Shown: positions 18,025-27,570, counted from the stretch's first letter. The stretch is 64,000 bases of DNA from Pseudovibrio brasiliensis (GCF_018282095.1 NZ_CP074126.1:3328341-3392340); one strand, 5' to 3'. Made by a program: numbers and translations. Notes: generated by a model not told the origin, from the letters alone.

Positions 18025-18678
18025 CTATAAAAGCCTCAGGGCAATGAAAGCTCTATGGGCGATCCAGGCCAAACCATGGATAAGCAATCCCAGAACCACA
18101 TAGGGAAACCAGTCAGCCGTCATGACATCAGTGATAATGTCTGGCTGAAGCAATGTTCCTCGATTACCGAGTTCAATAGGCCGTGCCGCAGAAAGATCAA
18201 GCGTCCGGATCTGACCGCCTTCTGAGAAGAAAACAACTTCACTCGCATTGAGAATTTTGTACATGGCGTATCCCATGGACCCGACGAACGCCATCACCTT
18301 TGGAACAGCCAGCCGCGTCTTGCGCTCAACATCCATCACCAGCCCGCCGAGCACCGGTGTGACAAGCACAATCAGGAAACTGAAACCAAGAAATGTCGTT
18401 TGTCCAACAGCAAGCGCCTGCTGCTCAGGTGTTTGAGCTTGGGCAGCCAAATCCCCAAGGAACGGAAGGACCCACTGCATTAGCTCAGTAACAGCCTGCG
18501 GGGGTAAAAACGTGCCGTCCGCGTAAGCTCCTGAATAAGCTAGGTAACAGTTGGATACGATCAGAAGACCAGTAATAACCTCGAATACCCGGAGCTGCAT
18601 GAGGTTATGCTGTGCAATGTACGGATCAAGGAGAAAGTACTTCTGCCCTTTGTAAGAGCGAATGAGAGAATTCAACAT
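18025..18678 (-). CDS. Hypothetical membrane protein
   Basis: 217 residues. Four probable membrane segments: about 29-50, 97-119, 131-147 and the C-terminus (PYVVLGLLIHGLAWIAHRAF). Between the third and fourth lies a hydrophilic loop of about 45 residues. The N-terminus starts MLNSLIRSYKGQKYFLLDP. I do not recognise the family. It lies between the AGCS symporter and murI on the same strand with about 100 bases on each side, so an operon is not evident. Confidence 0.65.
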   Translation of the reverse strand: MLNSLIRSYKGQKYFLLDPYIAQHNLMQLRVFEVITGLLIVSNCYLAYSGAYADGTFLPPQAVTELMQWVLPFLGDLAAQAQTPEQQALAVGQTTFLGFSFLIVLVTPVLGGLVMDVERKTRLAVPKVMAFVGSMGYAMYKILNASEVVFFSEGGQIRTLDLSAARPIELGNRGTLLQPDIITDVMTADWFPYVVLGLLIHGLAWIAHRAFIALRLL

Positions 18679-18777
18679 GGCAAATCACTTAATAATAGAA
18701 ATGCCATCAGCATAAGTCGGCACCGCACCTCATCCAACAGATGAGAAAGGTAACTCTCACACGTGTTTAATGCGGGC

Positions 18778-19551
18778 TTAACCGGTCACAAAGAACAGAT
18801 CCTCACACCCCATCGCAACGTGATCGCGTTTGAGCACATCTGTCAGGCGACGGGCAATGGCAGGGGCTGGGTCGATCCAGGTCACAGACCATGGAGCCAC
18901 CTGCTCCATTTCCTCCTGCAGAAACGGATAATGCGTGCAGCCAAGCACAACGCAGTCCGTACGCTCTCCGCTTTTCTCGACAAAGCATGGCGCAATTTCA
19001 CGGCCGAGACGATCAAGATCAACCGCGCGACCAGCCAGCTTGTCTTCCGCCAGCGCGGCAAGGCCGGTAGCACCAACCAAAGCGATATGATGCTCCGGTG
19101 CAAAATCGATGATGAGATCCTGAGTGTAGTCGCGCTTCACTGTCCCCGGCGTCGCCAACACCGCAAACACTCCGGATTTCGTCTTCTGCGCAGCTGGTTT
19201 GATCGCAGGCACCGTGCCCACCACAGGCACGTCAAGGAACTCCCGCAAACGCTTGAGCACAAGTGTGGAAGCCGTGTTACACGCCACCACAACAGCACTC
19301 GGCTGCCATGCATCGCTCACGGAACTCACCAGAGAGGCAATATGATCCCGAAGAGCATTCGCCTCCCAGTCTCCATAGGGGAATGCCGCCCGGTCTGCCA
19401 GATAAAGCAGCCCGGCATCAGGCAATGCCCGCTTGATCTCACGTTGAACAGAAAGCCCTCCGACACCACTATCCAGCACCAGCACACGGCCAGACACATC
19501 TGGCTGCATATGCAGGGGCTGAAACGGAACAACCGGAGAGCCGTTCAACAT
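18778..19551 (-). CDS. murI: Glutamate racemase
   Basis: Makes D-glutamate for peptidoglycan. 257 residues. The two catalytic cysteines are in VVACNTASTLVL and VLGCTHYPFLQ, and the N-terminal substrate segment is VLVLDSGVGGLSV. LADRAAFPYGDW is also typical. The ATG shares one base with the stop of the upstream trmJ-like gene (TGATG), so the two are translationally coupled. The N-terminus is about 20 residues longer than the first catalytic strand requires. Confidence 0.95.
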   Translation of the reverse strand: MLNGSPVVPFQPLHMQPDVSGRVLVLDSGVGGLSVQREIKRALPDAGLLYLADRAAFPYGDWEANALRDHIASLVSSVSDAWQPSAVVVACNTASTLVLKRLREFLDVPVVGTVPAIKPAAQKTKSGVFAVLATPGTVKRDYTQDLIIDFAPEHHIALVGATGLAALAEDKLAGRAVDLDRLGREIAPCFVEKSGERTDCVVLGCTHYPFLQEEMEQVAPWSVTWIDPAPAIARRLTDVLKRDHVAMGCEDLFFVTG

Positions 19552-20321
19552 CAGTCTTTGTCCTTCACACCATACTTTTCGAAGCAGGAAATCACGCCAC
19601 GCAGAATGCGCACTTCATTATCGGTGAGATCTGCTTTCTGAAAGATGTTGCGCAACCTACGAATTGTAACTGGCTTTTTCTCGACAGGACGGAAGAAACC
19701 ACGCGCGTCCAGACCGGATTCCAGATGACCAAACATCCGTTGAATGGATTCCTGAGTTGCTGGCTCACCCTCATAATCATCCAGTGAGAAAGGCAGTGCA
19801 CCCGCTGTCGCCACACGGCGCCATTCATAGGCACATACCAAAACAGCCTGAGCAATATTGAGGGACGCATAGGTCGGATCAACCGGCAGCGTCACGATCT
19901 TATTCGCAAGCGCCACTTCATCATTGTTCAGGCCCCAGCGTTCGCGGCCAAACATGTAACCGGATGGAATGCCACGCAAACCCTGAGCCACACTCTCGTT
20001 GGCAGCTTCATCAGGTCCAACAACCGGCTTTGGAATATCGCGGCTACGCGCCGTGGTCGCAAAAACCAGTTTCAGATCAGCAACAGCTTCTTCCACACTG
20101 TCAAAAACCCGAGCAGCATCAATCACATGATGAGCCCGGCTGGAAGCAGAGCGCGCTTTTTCACTCGGCCAACCATCACGCGGGTTGATTAGGCGCAGGT
20201 CGTGCAGGCCAAAGTTGGCCATCGCACGGGCAACCATGCCGATGTTTTCGCCAAGTTGAGGCTCACAAAGGATCACAACAGGAGGAATGGCGGTGTTTGT
20301 TTCAGGAGTGCTTTCAGACAT
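19551..20321 (-). CDS. trmJ: SPOUT-class tRNA/rRNA 2'-O-methyltransferase, TrmJ-like
   Basis: 256 residues of the SpoU/TrmH superfamily, trefoil-knot SAM-dependent ribose methylases. Motif 1 is VVILCEPQLGENIGMVARAM, with the catalytic Arg and Asn; motif 2 is YMFGRERWGLNNDEV; motif 3 is YASLNIAQAVLVCAYEW. This set and the C-terminal helical extension match TrmJ, which methylates nucleotide 32 of tRNA. A role on another RNA cannot be excluded. ATG at 20321. Overlaps murI by one base. Confidence 0.88.
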   Translation of the reverse strand: MSESTPETNTAIPPVVILCEPQLGENIGMVARAMANFGLHDLRLINPRDGWPSEKARSASSRAHHVIDAARVFDSVEEAVADLKLVFATTARSRDIPKPVVGPDEAANESVAQGLRGIPSGYMFGRERWGLNNDEVALANKIVTLPVDPTYASLNIAQAVLVCAYEWRRVATAGALPFSLDDYEGEPATQESIQRMFGHLESGLDARGFFRPVEKKPVTIRRLRNIFQKADLTDNEVRILRGVISCFEKYGVKDKD

Positions 20322-20578
20322 GCCGATCCTCTAGCCGATCAGACTGAAAATTACCAGAGCAGTTTGCGCCAGTATGGCCTGAAGAGACACAAAATCCCAT
20401 CAGGATTAGCCTAAGGTTTTCCAGCGGCGATAACTCACCACCAGCACCTCAGTCCTGCGAAATCGTGTGAGAGCTCTGACTAGTCACCTAAAGAGGGTAA
20501 AATTCGGCGAATTCAATCAAGAGTAAAGCTGTGATTTGCTGTTACCTAGAGAGTTAGCCGTTTCAATGCAGCCTCTGA

Positions 20579-21199
20579 ATGGCCCGACCCTCTACGAAGG
20601 AGACCCCGACGACTATGCCTGGACAAGAACCCAACACAGGTGGCACCCCGCCTCCAAATGTCCCGGACCTCACGCAGTTAGTGCGTGACAACTGGTGGAA
20701 ATTCCTGGTGCTCGGAGTATTGATGGTGATTGGTGGTACGATTGTGTTGGTCATACCATACGCGTCCTCCATCGCAGTAGCACTGGTTATCGGACTGGTT
20801 TTAATCGTCGTCGGGGTTCTTCAACTCTGGCATGCCATGCAGGTGAAAGAATGGGGAGGCTTCCTCTGGCAATCCCTCATCGGCATCATCGCATTGGTTG
20901 GCGGTATCGCGATCTATTACAACCCCGTAGCGGGAACAGAAGCACTCACACTGGTGCTCTCAGTTGTCTTCATCGCACAGGGCATCGCACAAGCCATGTT
21001 CTCCTTTCGCCTACGACCTCACAGCAGCTGGGGCTGGATCCTCGCGTCCGGTATCATCGCAATTGGTGCAGGCCTGATGATCCTGCTCGACTTCCCCGGC
21101 TCAACAGCATGGGCACTCGGCCTCGTTGCTGGCATCTCGATCATGTTCAACGGATGGAGTTATGTCGCCATCGCCCTTGCAGCTCACAAAAAGCAATAG
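20579..21199 (+). CDS. HdeD-family membrane protein (DUF308)
   Basis: 206 residues. A 40-residue polar, proline-rich N-terminus (GQEPNTGGTPPPNVPDL) is followed by six membrane helices arranged as repeated pairs: FLVLGVLMVIGGTIVLVIPY, then VALVIGLVLIVVGVLQLWH, and so on. HdeD in E. coli contributes to acid resistance; whether this does is not known. An in-frame ATG at 20615 is preceded by AAGGAG at longer than ideal spacing, so the true start may be 36 bases downstream. Convergent with the UPF0314 gene across a shared terminator. Confidence 0.85.
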   Translation: MARPSTKETPTTMPGQEPNTGGTPPPNVPDLTQLVRDNWWKFLVLGVLMVIGGTIVLVIPYASSIAVALVIGLVLIVVGVLQLWHAMQVKEWGGFLWQSLIGIIALVGGIAIYYNPVAGTEALTLVLSVVFIAQGIAQAMFSFRLRPHSSWGWILASGIIAIGAGLMILLDFPGSTAWALGLVAGISIMFNGWSYVAIALAAHKKQ

Positions 21200-21242
21200 G
21201 GCGTTCGCTTCAGGCGTTCATCGATAGCTTAAATTCAAAAAC

Positions 21243-21282
21243 AAAAGTGCCGCGCGATCAGCAATGAGCGCGGCACTTTTGT
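21243..21282. terminator. Bidirectional terminator between the HdeD-like and UPF0314 genes
   Basis: Long perfect arms AAAAGTGCCGCGC and GCGCGGCACTTTT with a 12-nt loop; A and T tracts on both sides allow function in both directions. Confidence 0.9.
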
Positions 21283-21287
21283 GTAGA

Positions 21288-21878
21288 TCAATAGGCTTGC
21301 ATCTGCCATTCGCGGATCGCATCCAACGGATAGACCAGCATGATCACATTGAGGGTCAGATTATCCCGGATGATCGAGCCAACGATCAGCTCCATCGCCA
21401 GGATCAGCACAACTGTCAGCCACACTGGCAAACGAGCCGCGAGCCAGAAGCCGAAGATCATCCAGATGATATCAAAGACGGAGTTGAGAACGCTGTCGCC
21501 GAAGTAATCTAGCGCAATCGTCGCTTCCCGGTAGCGATTGATGATGAAGCTGGAGTTCTCGACAATCTCCCAGGCCGCTTCCACAATAACAGATAGCACC
21601 AGACGGAAGCCCATCGGCCAACCGGCACCGCCCGTAAACAACCGCCCCATCCACCAGAACAGCGCATAAAACAGCATGCCGTGAATGATGTGCGAAGGCG
21701 TGTACCAGTCAGCAATATGCTGACTGTTGTCCGAGCTGTTGACGTCCCACGTCCAAAGCTTGATCTCCCCACACTTACAAATCGGCTCTCGCCCCATGGC
21801 AAGCAGAATGACGGCTGTCAGGACAAGCAGGAGAACGGTGATCAAAGCATAATGCTTGTTATTCAATCGACTGAGCAT
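21288..21878 (-). CDS. UPF0314 / DUF2585 membrane protein
   Basis: About 196 residues with an N-terminal membrane helix (LITVLLLVLTAVILLAM). Conserved-looking polar parts follow: GREPICKCGEIKLWTWDV, then DWYTPSHIIHGMLFY, then VEAAWEIVENSSFIINRYR and DYFGDSVLNS. These match the alphaproteobacterial UPF0314 family as I remember it. The glutamates and histidines within membrane segments suggest an enzyme or metal site, but function is unknown. ATG at 21878; a TTG just before it is less likely. Confidence 0.85.
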   Translation of the reverse strand: MLSRLNNKHYALITVLLLVLTAVILLAMGREPICKCGEIKLWTWDVNSSDNSQHIADWYTPSHIIHGMLFYALFWWMGRLFTGGAGWPMGFRLVLSVIVEAAWEIVENSSFIINRYREATIALDYFGDSVLNSVFDIIWMIFGFWLAARLPVWLTVVLILAMELIVGSIIRDNLTLNVIMLVYPLDAIREWQMQAY

Positions 21879-22208
21879 CAATCAGACTTTCAATATCTAC
21901 GTAAACGATGAGCATAGCTGTGAAGAATGAACAGGACCTTCAGAACAGAATGCGTATATAAGTAATACCTAAACCAGCTTGATAAAACAGCAAGAACCAT
22001 GAGCCGTTTTAAGCTGATAAAGCGCGCTTAATCGACCAATGTGGCAAAAAGAAAAAAGGCTCAGAAGATCTCTGAGCCTTTCCCAAAACTTCTACCCTCT
22101 CCAAATCGCACTACCCACATCAAATGGCTATTGAGCCAGTATGGCAGCGCTGGAACAGGGGATTAAAGCAACTCGTAGTTTCCGCAGAATGGCAACCTGC
22201 TTTAATCC
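21879..22208. other. Intergenic region between fabF-type gene and UPF0314 gene
   Basis: About 330 bases with no convincing gene. It holds the fabF-type terminator at 22056-22081 and the promoter region of the UPF0314 gene; nothing else stands out. Confidence 0.4.
22056..22081 (-). terminator. Terminator of the ketosynthase gene (minus strand)
   Basis: AAAGGCTCAGA / TCTGAGCCTTT, an 11-bp stem with a 5-nt loop. On the minus strand it is followed by TTTTTCTTTTT. Confidence 0.9.
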
Positions 22209-23471
22209 TCAGCCTGGCTTTCCAAAAATAACAGAGGCATTCACACCTCCAAATCCAAAGCCATTGGACATGACATACTTGAGGTCTTTTTCCTTGGACT
22301 CATTGGCCACCAACTCAAACTGAGAAGCCGCTTCATCCGGCTCTTCCAGGTTCAACGTTGGTGGAAGCACCCCTTCCCTCAAAGCCATGATGGAGGCAAT
22401 CGCCTCAATCGCACCAGCTGCACCCAGAAGGTGGCCAGTTGCCGACTTGGTTGAGGAAATAGCCAGATCTTTTCCGCGATCACCAAACACCGCCTGAATA
22501 CCAGCAATCTCTGCCGCATCTCCAACTGGTGTCGAAGTACTGTGCGCATTGATATAATCAATGTCATCGGGATTGATCCCGGCCTGCTTCAGCGCCTTAC
22601 GCATAGCAGCCTGACCACCTGCTCCGTCTGGCGGAGAAGCCGTCACATGGTGTGCATCTGCTGAAGTGCCATACCCAAGGATCTCTGCAAGCGGCGTAGC
22701 TCCACGCTCAAGTGCATGGTCCAGTCGCTCGATAACCAGCATCGCAGCCCCTTCACCCATCACGAACCCATCGCGGTTCCTGTCAAATGGGCGGGAGGCC
22801 TTGTGCGGTTCTTCATTAAAGCCGCTGGAAAGTGCACGAGCAGCAGAAAAGCCAGCAAACGACACAGCATCAATGCAAGCCTCAGCTCCACCAGCAAGTG
22901 CCACATCCGCTTCACCGCTCTTGATCATGCGAACCGCATCACCAATCGCCTGCACACTGGCAGCACAAGCCGTCACAGGAGTTCCCAGTGGGCCTTTAAA
23001 CCCATTGGCAATCGAAACCTGCCCAGCTGCTAGGTTTGCCAGAAAGCTTGGTACAATAAATGGAGAGAGACGCCGCGGACCTTTGGTCTCCACGGTACGG
23101 GTAGCTCCAGTCATGGCAGGAAATCCACCAACGCCAGAGGCAATAATAGTAGCCGTGGCTTCCTTGTCTTCATCCGTTTCCGGATACCAGCCAGCCTGGT
23201 CAACAGCTTCCTTGGCTGCAACCAGAGCATAACGGATGAACAGATCCATCTTCTTCTGGTCTTTAAAAGGAATAGCCACACCGGCGTCGAAGCCAAATTC
23301 ATCTTCATCAATGGAAGGAACCTGTCCTGCCACCTGGCAAGCCTGCTCGCTTCCATCAAATCTGGTAAGAGCGCGAATACCGCTTCTGGAAGCTACCAGA
23401 CGCTCCCAAAACGGGTTGATCCCAACACCCAGGGGTGAAACCACCCCCATACCGGTTACAACTATCCGCAT
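22209..23471 (-). CDS. Beta-ketoacyl-ACP synthase II type (FabF-like)
   Basis: Condensing enzyme of fatty-acid synthesis, 420 residues. The Cys-His-His triad lies in VTACAASVQAIG (Cys about 168), NAHSTSTPVGD and SATGHLLGAAGAIEA. The C-terminal NGFGFGGVNASVIF is typical. GGAG lies before the ATG. No acpP, fabD or fabG is adjacent, so this may be a second FabF paralogue rather than the core fabF; such stand-alone KAS II genes also occur next to special acyl-chain or secondary-lipid pathways, none of which is visible here. Confidence 0.93.
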   Translation of the reverse strand: MRIVVTGMGVVSPLGVGINPFWERLVASRSGIRALTRFDGSEQACQVAGQVPSIDEDEFGFDAGVAIPFKDQKKMDLFIRYALVAAKEAVDQAGWYPETDEDKEATATIIASGVGGFPAMTGATRTVETKGPRRLSPFIVPSFLANLAAGQVSIANGFKGPLGTPVTACAASVQAIGDAVRMIKSGEADVALAGGAEACIDAVSFAGFSAARALSSGFNEEPHKASRPFDRNRDGFVMGEGAAMLVIERLDHALERGATPLAEILGYGTSADAHHVTASPPDGAGGQAAMRKALKQAGINPDDIDYINAHSTSTPVGDAAEIAGIQAVFGDRGKDLAISSTKSATGHLLGAAGAIEAIASIMALREGVLPPTLNLEEPDEAASQFELVANESKEKDLKYVMSNGFGFGGVNASVIFGKPG

Positions 23472-23932
23472 CTTCCCTAACTCCTAAGCTAAAGAGCGCA
23501 GCAACCGACTCCTGCGCGCTCTACAAAATGCTCGCGTCCCAATTATGGCGCCATCTAATGGTTAGAGTAATTGGATATGTTTTGAGAGTTAAGAGCAAAC
23601 TACGAAAACACAACTCTTAGTGGATAACATCTTGGGATATCGGAACAATCAGTTCCCAGCCTCTCACGAGAATGACCGACAATCACTCCCCGAAAAGGAA
23701 GAGGGCCTGCGGAATTATAGACAGCAATTCAAACCATCATTGAGCGCAAATACAGTTGAAATAGCAAATTGTTAGCGGCAACCACTTCAGTGCGGCATAC
23801 GAATTTGGTATTACTGGCACTCCAACCGCAGATTTCCACTGGCATTAAATTGCGCACATGTGTATACACATGGCAACTTGAGCCTTAACCGGCTCCATTG
23901 TCACGTACCTAATAAACACGAGGTCTACTAAT
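23472..23932. other. Long intergenic region upstream of icd
   Basis: About 460 bases between the divergent ketosynthase and icd genes. No open frame with coding character. It contains a 16-bp perfect palindrome at 23857-23872, about 60 bases before icd. It must contain both promoters. Confidence 0.45.
23857..23872. promoter_or_regulatory. Palindromic operator-like site upstream of icd
   Basis: CATGTGTATACACATG, perfect dyad of 16 bases. The core matches GT-N-TA-N-AC, the general operator pattern of HutC-type GntR regulators. Its position 60 bases before icd fits an operator near the promoter. Regulator unknown. Confidence 0.45.
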
Positions 23933-25150
23933 ATGGCGAAGATCAAGGTAGAAAATCCAGTCGTCGAGCTCGACGGCGATGAGATGACCCGCATCATTTG
24001 GCAGTTCATCAAGGACAAGCTGATCCATCCTTATCTGGACATCGACCTGAAGTACTACGACCTCGGTATCGAGTCTCGTGATGCAACTGATGACCAGATC
24101 ACCGTTGACGCTGCTGAAGCGATCAAGAAATACGGCGTTGGCGTTAAGTGTGCGACCATCACTCCGGACGAAGCACGCGTTGAAGAATTCGACCTGAAGC
24201 GCATGTACCGCTCTCCAAACGGCACCATCCGTAACATCCTGGGCGGCGTTATCTTCCGTGAGCCAATCATCATGTCCAACGTTCCACGTCTGGTTCCAGG
24301 TTGGACTCAGCCAATCATCGTTGGCCGTCACGCATTTGGTGACCAGTACCGCGCGACTGACTTCAAATTCCCAGGCAAAGGCAAGCTGACCGTTAAGTTC
24401 GTTGGCGAAGATGGCGCTGAGATCGAACACGAAGTATTCGATGCACCATCCTCTGGCGTTGCAATGGCAATGTACAACCTGGATGATTCCATCCGTGACT
24501 TCGCACGCGCTTCCATGAACTACGCTCTTGGCCGTAAGGTACCTTGCTACCTCTCCACCAAGAACACCATCCTCAAAGTTTACGATGGTCGCTTCAAGGA
24601 TATCTTCCAGGAAATCTACGACGCTGAGTTCAAAGAGAAGTTCGAAGCAGAGAAGATCTGGTACGAGCATCGCCTCATCGACGACATGGTTGCTGCATCC
24701 ATGAAGTGGTCCGGTGGCTACGTTTGGGCTTGTAAGAACTACGACGGCGACGTTCAGTCTGACACTGTTGCACAGGGCTTCGGTTCCCTCGGCCTGATGA
24801 CTTCCGTTCTGATGTCACCTGACGGACGCACCGTTGAAGCTGAAGCTGCACACGGCACCGTGACCCGTCACTACCGTCAGCACCAGAAAGGTGAAGAGAC
24901 CTCCACTAACTCCATCGCATCTATCTTTGCATGGACCCGTGGTCTGGCTCACCGCGCGAAACTGGACGACAACGCTGAGCTGAAGAAGTTTGCTGAAACT
25001 CTTGAGCAGGTATGTATCGACACAGTTGAAAGCGGTCACATGACCAAAGATCTGGCCCTGCTCGTAGGCCCAGACCAGAAGTGGCTCACCACAACTGGCT
25101 TCCTCGACAAAGTCGACGAAAACCTTCAAAAAGCAATGGCAGCTGCATAA
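23933..25150 (+). CDS. icd: NADP-dependent isocitrate dehydrogenase
   Basis: TCA-cycle enzyme that oxidises and decarboxylates isocitrate to 2-oxoglutarate. 405 residues, of the eukaryote-like homodimeric type usual in alphaproteobacteria. Visible are the N-terminal [14 protein letters not shown], the substrate-binding [14 protein letters not shown], the Mg2+ region [12 protein letters not shown] and [17 protein letters not shown], and [12 protein letters not shown] for cofactor binding. GAGG precedes the ATG. Monocistronic with its own terminator. Confidence 0.97.
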   Translation: MAKIKVENPVVELDGDEMTRIIWQFIKDKLIHPYLDIDLKYYDLGIESRDATDDQITVDAAEAIKKYGVGVKCATITPDEARVEEFDLKRMYRSPNGTIRNILGGVIFREPIIMSNVPRLVPGWTQPIIVGRHAFGDQYRATDFKFPGKGKLTVKFVGEDGAEIEHEVFDAPSSGVAMAMYNLDDSIRDFARASMNYALGRKVPCYLSTKNTILKVYDGRFKDIFQEIYDAEFKEKFEAEKIWYEHRLIDDMVAASMKWSGGYVWACKNYDGDVQSDTVAQGFGSLGLMTSVLMSPDGRTVEAEAAHGTVTRHYRQHQKGEETSTNSIASIFAWTRGLAHRAKLDDNAELKKFAETLEQVCIDTVESGHMTKDLALLVGPDQKWLTTTGFLDKVDENLQKAMAAA

Positions 25151-25173
25151 GCTCAGCCTCTGCTGGATTTCCG

Positions 25174-25200
25174 AAAAGGGTGCCTCCGGGCACCCTTTTT
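25174..25200 (+). terminator. Terminator of icd
   Basis: AAAAGGGTGC / GCACCCTTTTT with a 6-nt loop. Confidence 0.92.
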
Positions 25201-25310
25201 GCGTTTGGGGCGCCACCTCAAACTGCATAGAGCTCCCCCAAATCTGAGAGGCCCCGTCGCAAGACAACATTCTCCTTTCCCAGCTTACCCTCGCTGAAAA
25301 GGAGATAGTC

Positions 25311-26417
25311 ATGCAGAATGCACTCTCACTACTGACCGCAAGCATCCTCTTATGCTCAGCTGCCTATGCGCAGGAGCAGCCCATCACCGCCAAGAAAGTC
25401 GGAGCCTACTTCCAGCTGGAACTGCACCGCCCGGACGGCGAGCACTCCTACTTTGTAATGGACACTGGTTCGACGGGCATCGTCGGCTCAGCGAAATTCT
25501 TCACGCCCACAAAGGACGAAAAGTCCGGAGGCACCTGCGTCCCCTTCGGATACTCCAGCTCGGGCAACAACTACGCCGGTTACATCGTCAAAAGAGATCT
25601 TTCCTTCGGCACCATTGGCGAGCAGCCAACCAAACACCTGAAAGACTTCCCGGTTTACGCCGCCGTGCAGCGGTGCCCGGCAGGCCCCCCCCCCAACTGC
25701 TCCAGTACACCACCCGAAGGCTGTACCCTTAACCCACAAGTCTACATGATGGGTGTCGGCTTTGATCAGGCCAGCAGCTTCTCTCAGAAAGACGATGACA
25801 GCAACGCCACCAACAACCCCTTCCTGAACCTCGTTGACACCGATGGCAAACCGCTCCCGCAACAGAACTATGCGCTGAGCAGCGTCAAAGCAGGCAGCCC
25901 TGCCCTCGATGTTTATCTCGCCTCACCCCAAAACCCGCTGCCCAACCTCGGGCAAACCATCACCGTGCCACTCTCAAAACCAGCAGACGGCGCAGAAACA
26001 CTCATAACCCCACAGCTGGCCTTTGCATTGCGAGACAAAGCCACCGGCAAGCCGGTCTTCCCAACAGACGCCCCACAACCGGTCCGCTTTTTACCAGACA
26101 CAGGCATCAGCTACGGCATCCTCTCAGTTGCAAGCAGCTCAGCCCCGTGCTGTACAGAGGGCACCTCAAAGTCAAAAATCGACACATCAAGCTACGACTT
26201 CCAACTCTTCGCCAACCCAGAGAGCAAAACACCCTTCACCAATCTCTCCTACGGAACAGACCAGCCACTCGGCCAATCCGCCAGATGGTCTTTGAACCAC
26301 CCTGCAGGCAGCACCCTATTCTTCAACAGTGGCCAGCTCTTCTTCCAGAGCTGCAACTACTTCTACAATCCTGCCAGCACTGAAATTACATTCAGCTGCC
26401 ACACAGCTGATCAATAA
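25311..26417 (+). CDS. Secreted aspartyl-protease-like protein with two D-T-G motifs
   Basis: 368 residues. A signal peptide of about 20 residues ends AYAQ. The first D-T-G is in YFVMDTGSTGIVGS (Asp51) and the second in RFLPDTGISYGIL (Asp263). Two such motifs about 210 residues apart are the layout of bilobal pepsin-type enzymes, in which each lobe supplies one Asp. At least eight cysteines (CVPFG, QRCPAG, NCSSTPPEGC, APCC, SCNYF, SCH) suggest disulfides and periplasmic or extracellular location. Overall similarity to pepsins beyond the motifs cannot be judged by eye, so catalysis is inference. A run of ten C lies within the gene at 25685-25694. AAGGAG precedes the ATG. Confidence 0.7.
   Translation: MQNALSLLTASILLCSAAYAQEQPITAKKVGAYFQLELHRPDGEHSYFVMDTGSTGIVGSAKFFTPTKDEKSGGTCVPFGYSSSGNNYAGYIVKRDLSFGTIGEQPTKHLKDFPVYAAVQRCPAGPPPNCSSTPPEGCTLNPQVYMMGVGFDQASSFSQKDDDSNATNNPFLNLVDTDGKPLPQQNYALSSVKAGSPALDVYLASPQNPLPNLGQTITVPLSKPADGAETLITPQLAFALRDKATGKPVFPTDAPQPVRFLPDTGISYGILSVASSSAPCCTEGTSKSKIDTSSYDFQLFANPESKTPFTNLSYGTDQPLGQSARWSLNHPAGSTLFFNSGQLFFQSCNYFYNPASTEITFSCHTADQ
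25685..25694 (+). repeat. Homopolymer run of ten C inside the aspartyl-protease-like gene
   Basis: Ten consecutive C encode part of Gly-Pro-Pro-Pro, in frame as given. Loss or gain of one base would shift the frame in the first 40% of the gene and remove the second D-T-G. Confidence 0.9.
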
Positions 26418-26577
26418 ACCAACAAGCACAACGGGCTGTTTCGAGCCTCCAAACAGCCTGCACTTTAAGAGAGGATAATCGACAAAGCCTTGAGTGCGCC
26501 CAAACAACGCCTAAGTGCGAACACAATCCAAATTCAACTTGAGGGCACGGTGTTCATTTCAAACCGGTGCTCTTCTC

Positions 26578-27570
26578 ATGTTTAAAAAGATTGCGCTCTT
26601 TCTCCTGCTCGCAGCCGCAGGCATCTACCTCTACAATGCATCCTGGCTGACGTTTGACCCCTCATCAGGAAAGCCGAAGTTCATCGCCCATCGCGGTGTG
26701 CACCAGACCTATCACCGCGAGAACCTGACCAACAAAACCTGCACGGCAGAGCGCATCGACACGCCTTCCCACCCCTATCTGGAAAACACCATCACCTCCA
26801 TGCAGGCTGCGTTTGAAGCTGGAGCAGACATCGTCGAACTGGACATTCACCCAACCACCGACAACAAGCTGGCCGTGTTCCACGATTGGACGGTCGATTG
26901 CAGAACCAATGGCACCGGTATCACACGAGATCACTCCCTCGCAGAACTCAAGGCACTGGACATCGCCTTTGGATACACTGCCGATGGCGGCAAGTCCTAC
27001 CCGCTCAGAGGCACCGGCATTGGCGCGATGCCCGAGTTGGATGAGGTGTTTCTCGCCTTTCCAAAAAAGAAATTCCTGATCAACTTCAAGGAAAAAGAAC
27101 TCCGCTCCGCAAAGCTGCTACAGGCAAAACTAGAGAAGCACCCTCAATGGAAACAGCAGGTTTGGGCCGTCTATGGCGCACAAAACCCAACCCGGTACAT
27201 GGCTGAAACCACCGCAAACACCATGGGCTTCGACAAGGCGAGAACCAAATCCTGCCTGAAGGAATACATCACGCTGGGATGGAGCGGTTACGTCCCACAA
27301 ACATGCAGAAACACGGTGATCACCGTGCCTTCAAACTACGCATGGGCCGTCTGGGGCTGGCCAAACAAGTTTCAAAGCAGACTGAAAGCACATGGAAGCG
27401 AGGTCATTCTATCCGGGCCTTACAAGTCAAAGGGCGCGGGCGCCGGGATAGACACACCTGAGCAGCTACTGGGAGTCCCAGCCAGCTTCGACGGTTACAT
27501 CTGGACGGACAAGATAGAAGCACTGGCCCCTTACATCAGAAAGGAGAGCCCAACCGAACCTAAGACGTAA
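26578..27570 (+). CDS. Glycerophosphodiester phosphodiesterase family protein
   Basis: 330 residues of the GDPD TIM-barrel family. An N-terminal membrane anchor or signal (KIALFLLLAAAGIYLYNA) is followed by the hallmark PKFIAHRGVHQ (His38), then ADIVELDIHPTTDNKLAVFHDWT with the metal-binding Glu and Asp and the second catalytic His. An insert of about 35 residues with a Cys lies between HRG and the ELDIH strand. Probably periplasmic, hydrolysing glycerophosphodiesters or a related phosphodiester. ATG 26578 is chosen because the signal begins there. Its 3' end overlaps the convergent channel gene by 11 bases. Confidence 0.88.
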   Translation: MFKKIALFLLLAAAGIYLYNASWLTFDPSSGKPKFIAHRGVHQTYHRENLTNKTCTAERIDTPSHPYLENTITSMQAAFEAGADIVELDIHPTTDNKLAVFHDWTVDCRTNGTGITRDHSLAELKALDIAFGYTADGGKSYPLRGTGIGAMPELDEVFLAFPKKKFLINFKEKELRSAKLLQAKLEKHPQWKQQVWAVYGAQNPTRYMAETTANTMGFDKARTKSCLKEYITLGWSGYVPQTCRNTVITVPSNYAWAVWGWPNKFQSRLKAHGSEVILSGPYKSKGAGAGIDTPEQLLGVPASFDGYIWTDKIEALAPYIRKESPTEPKT

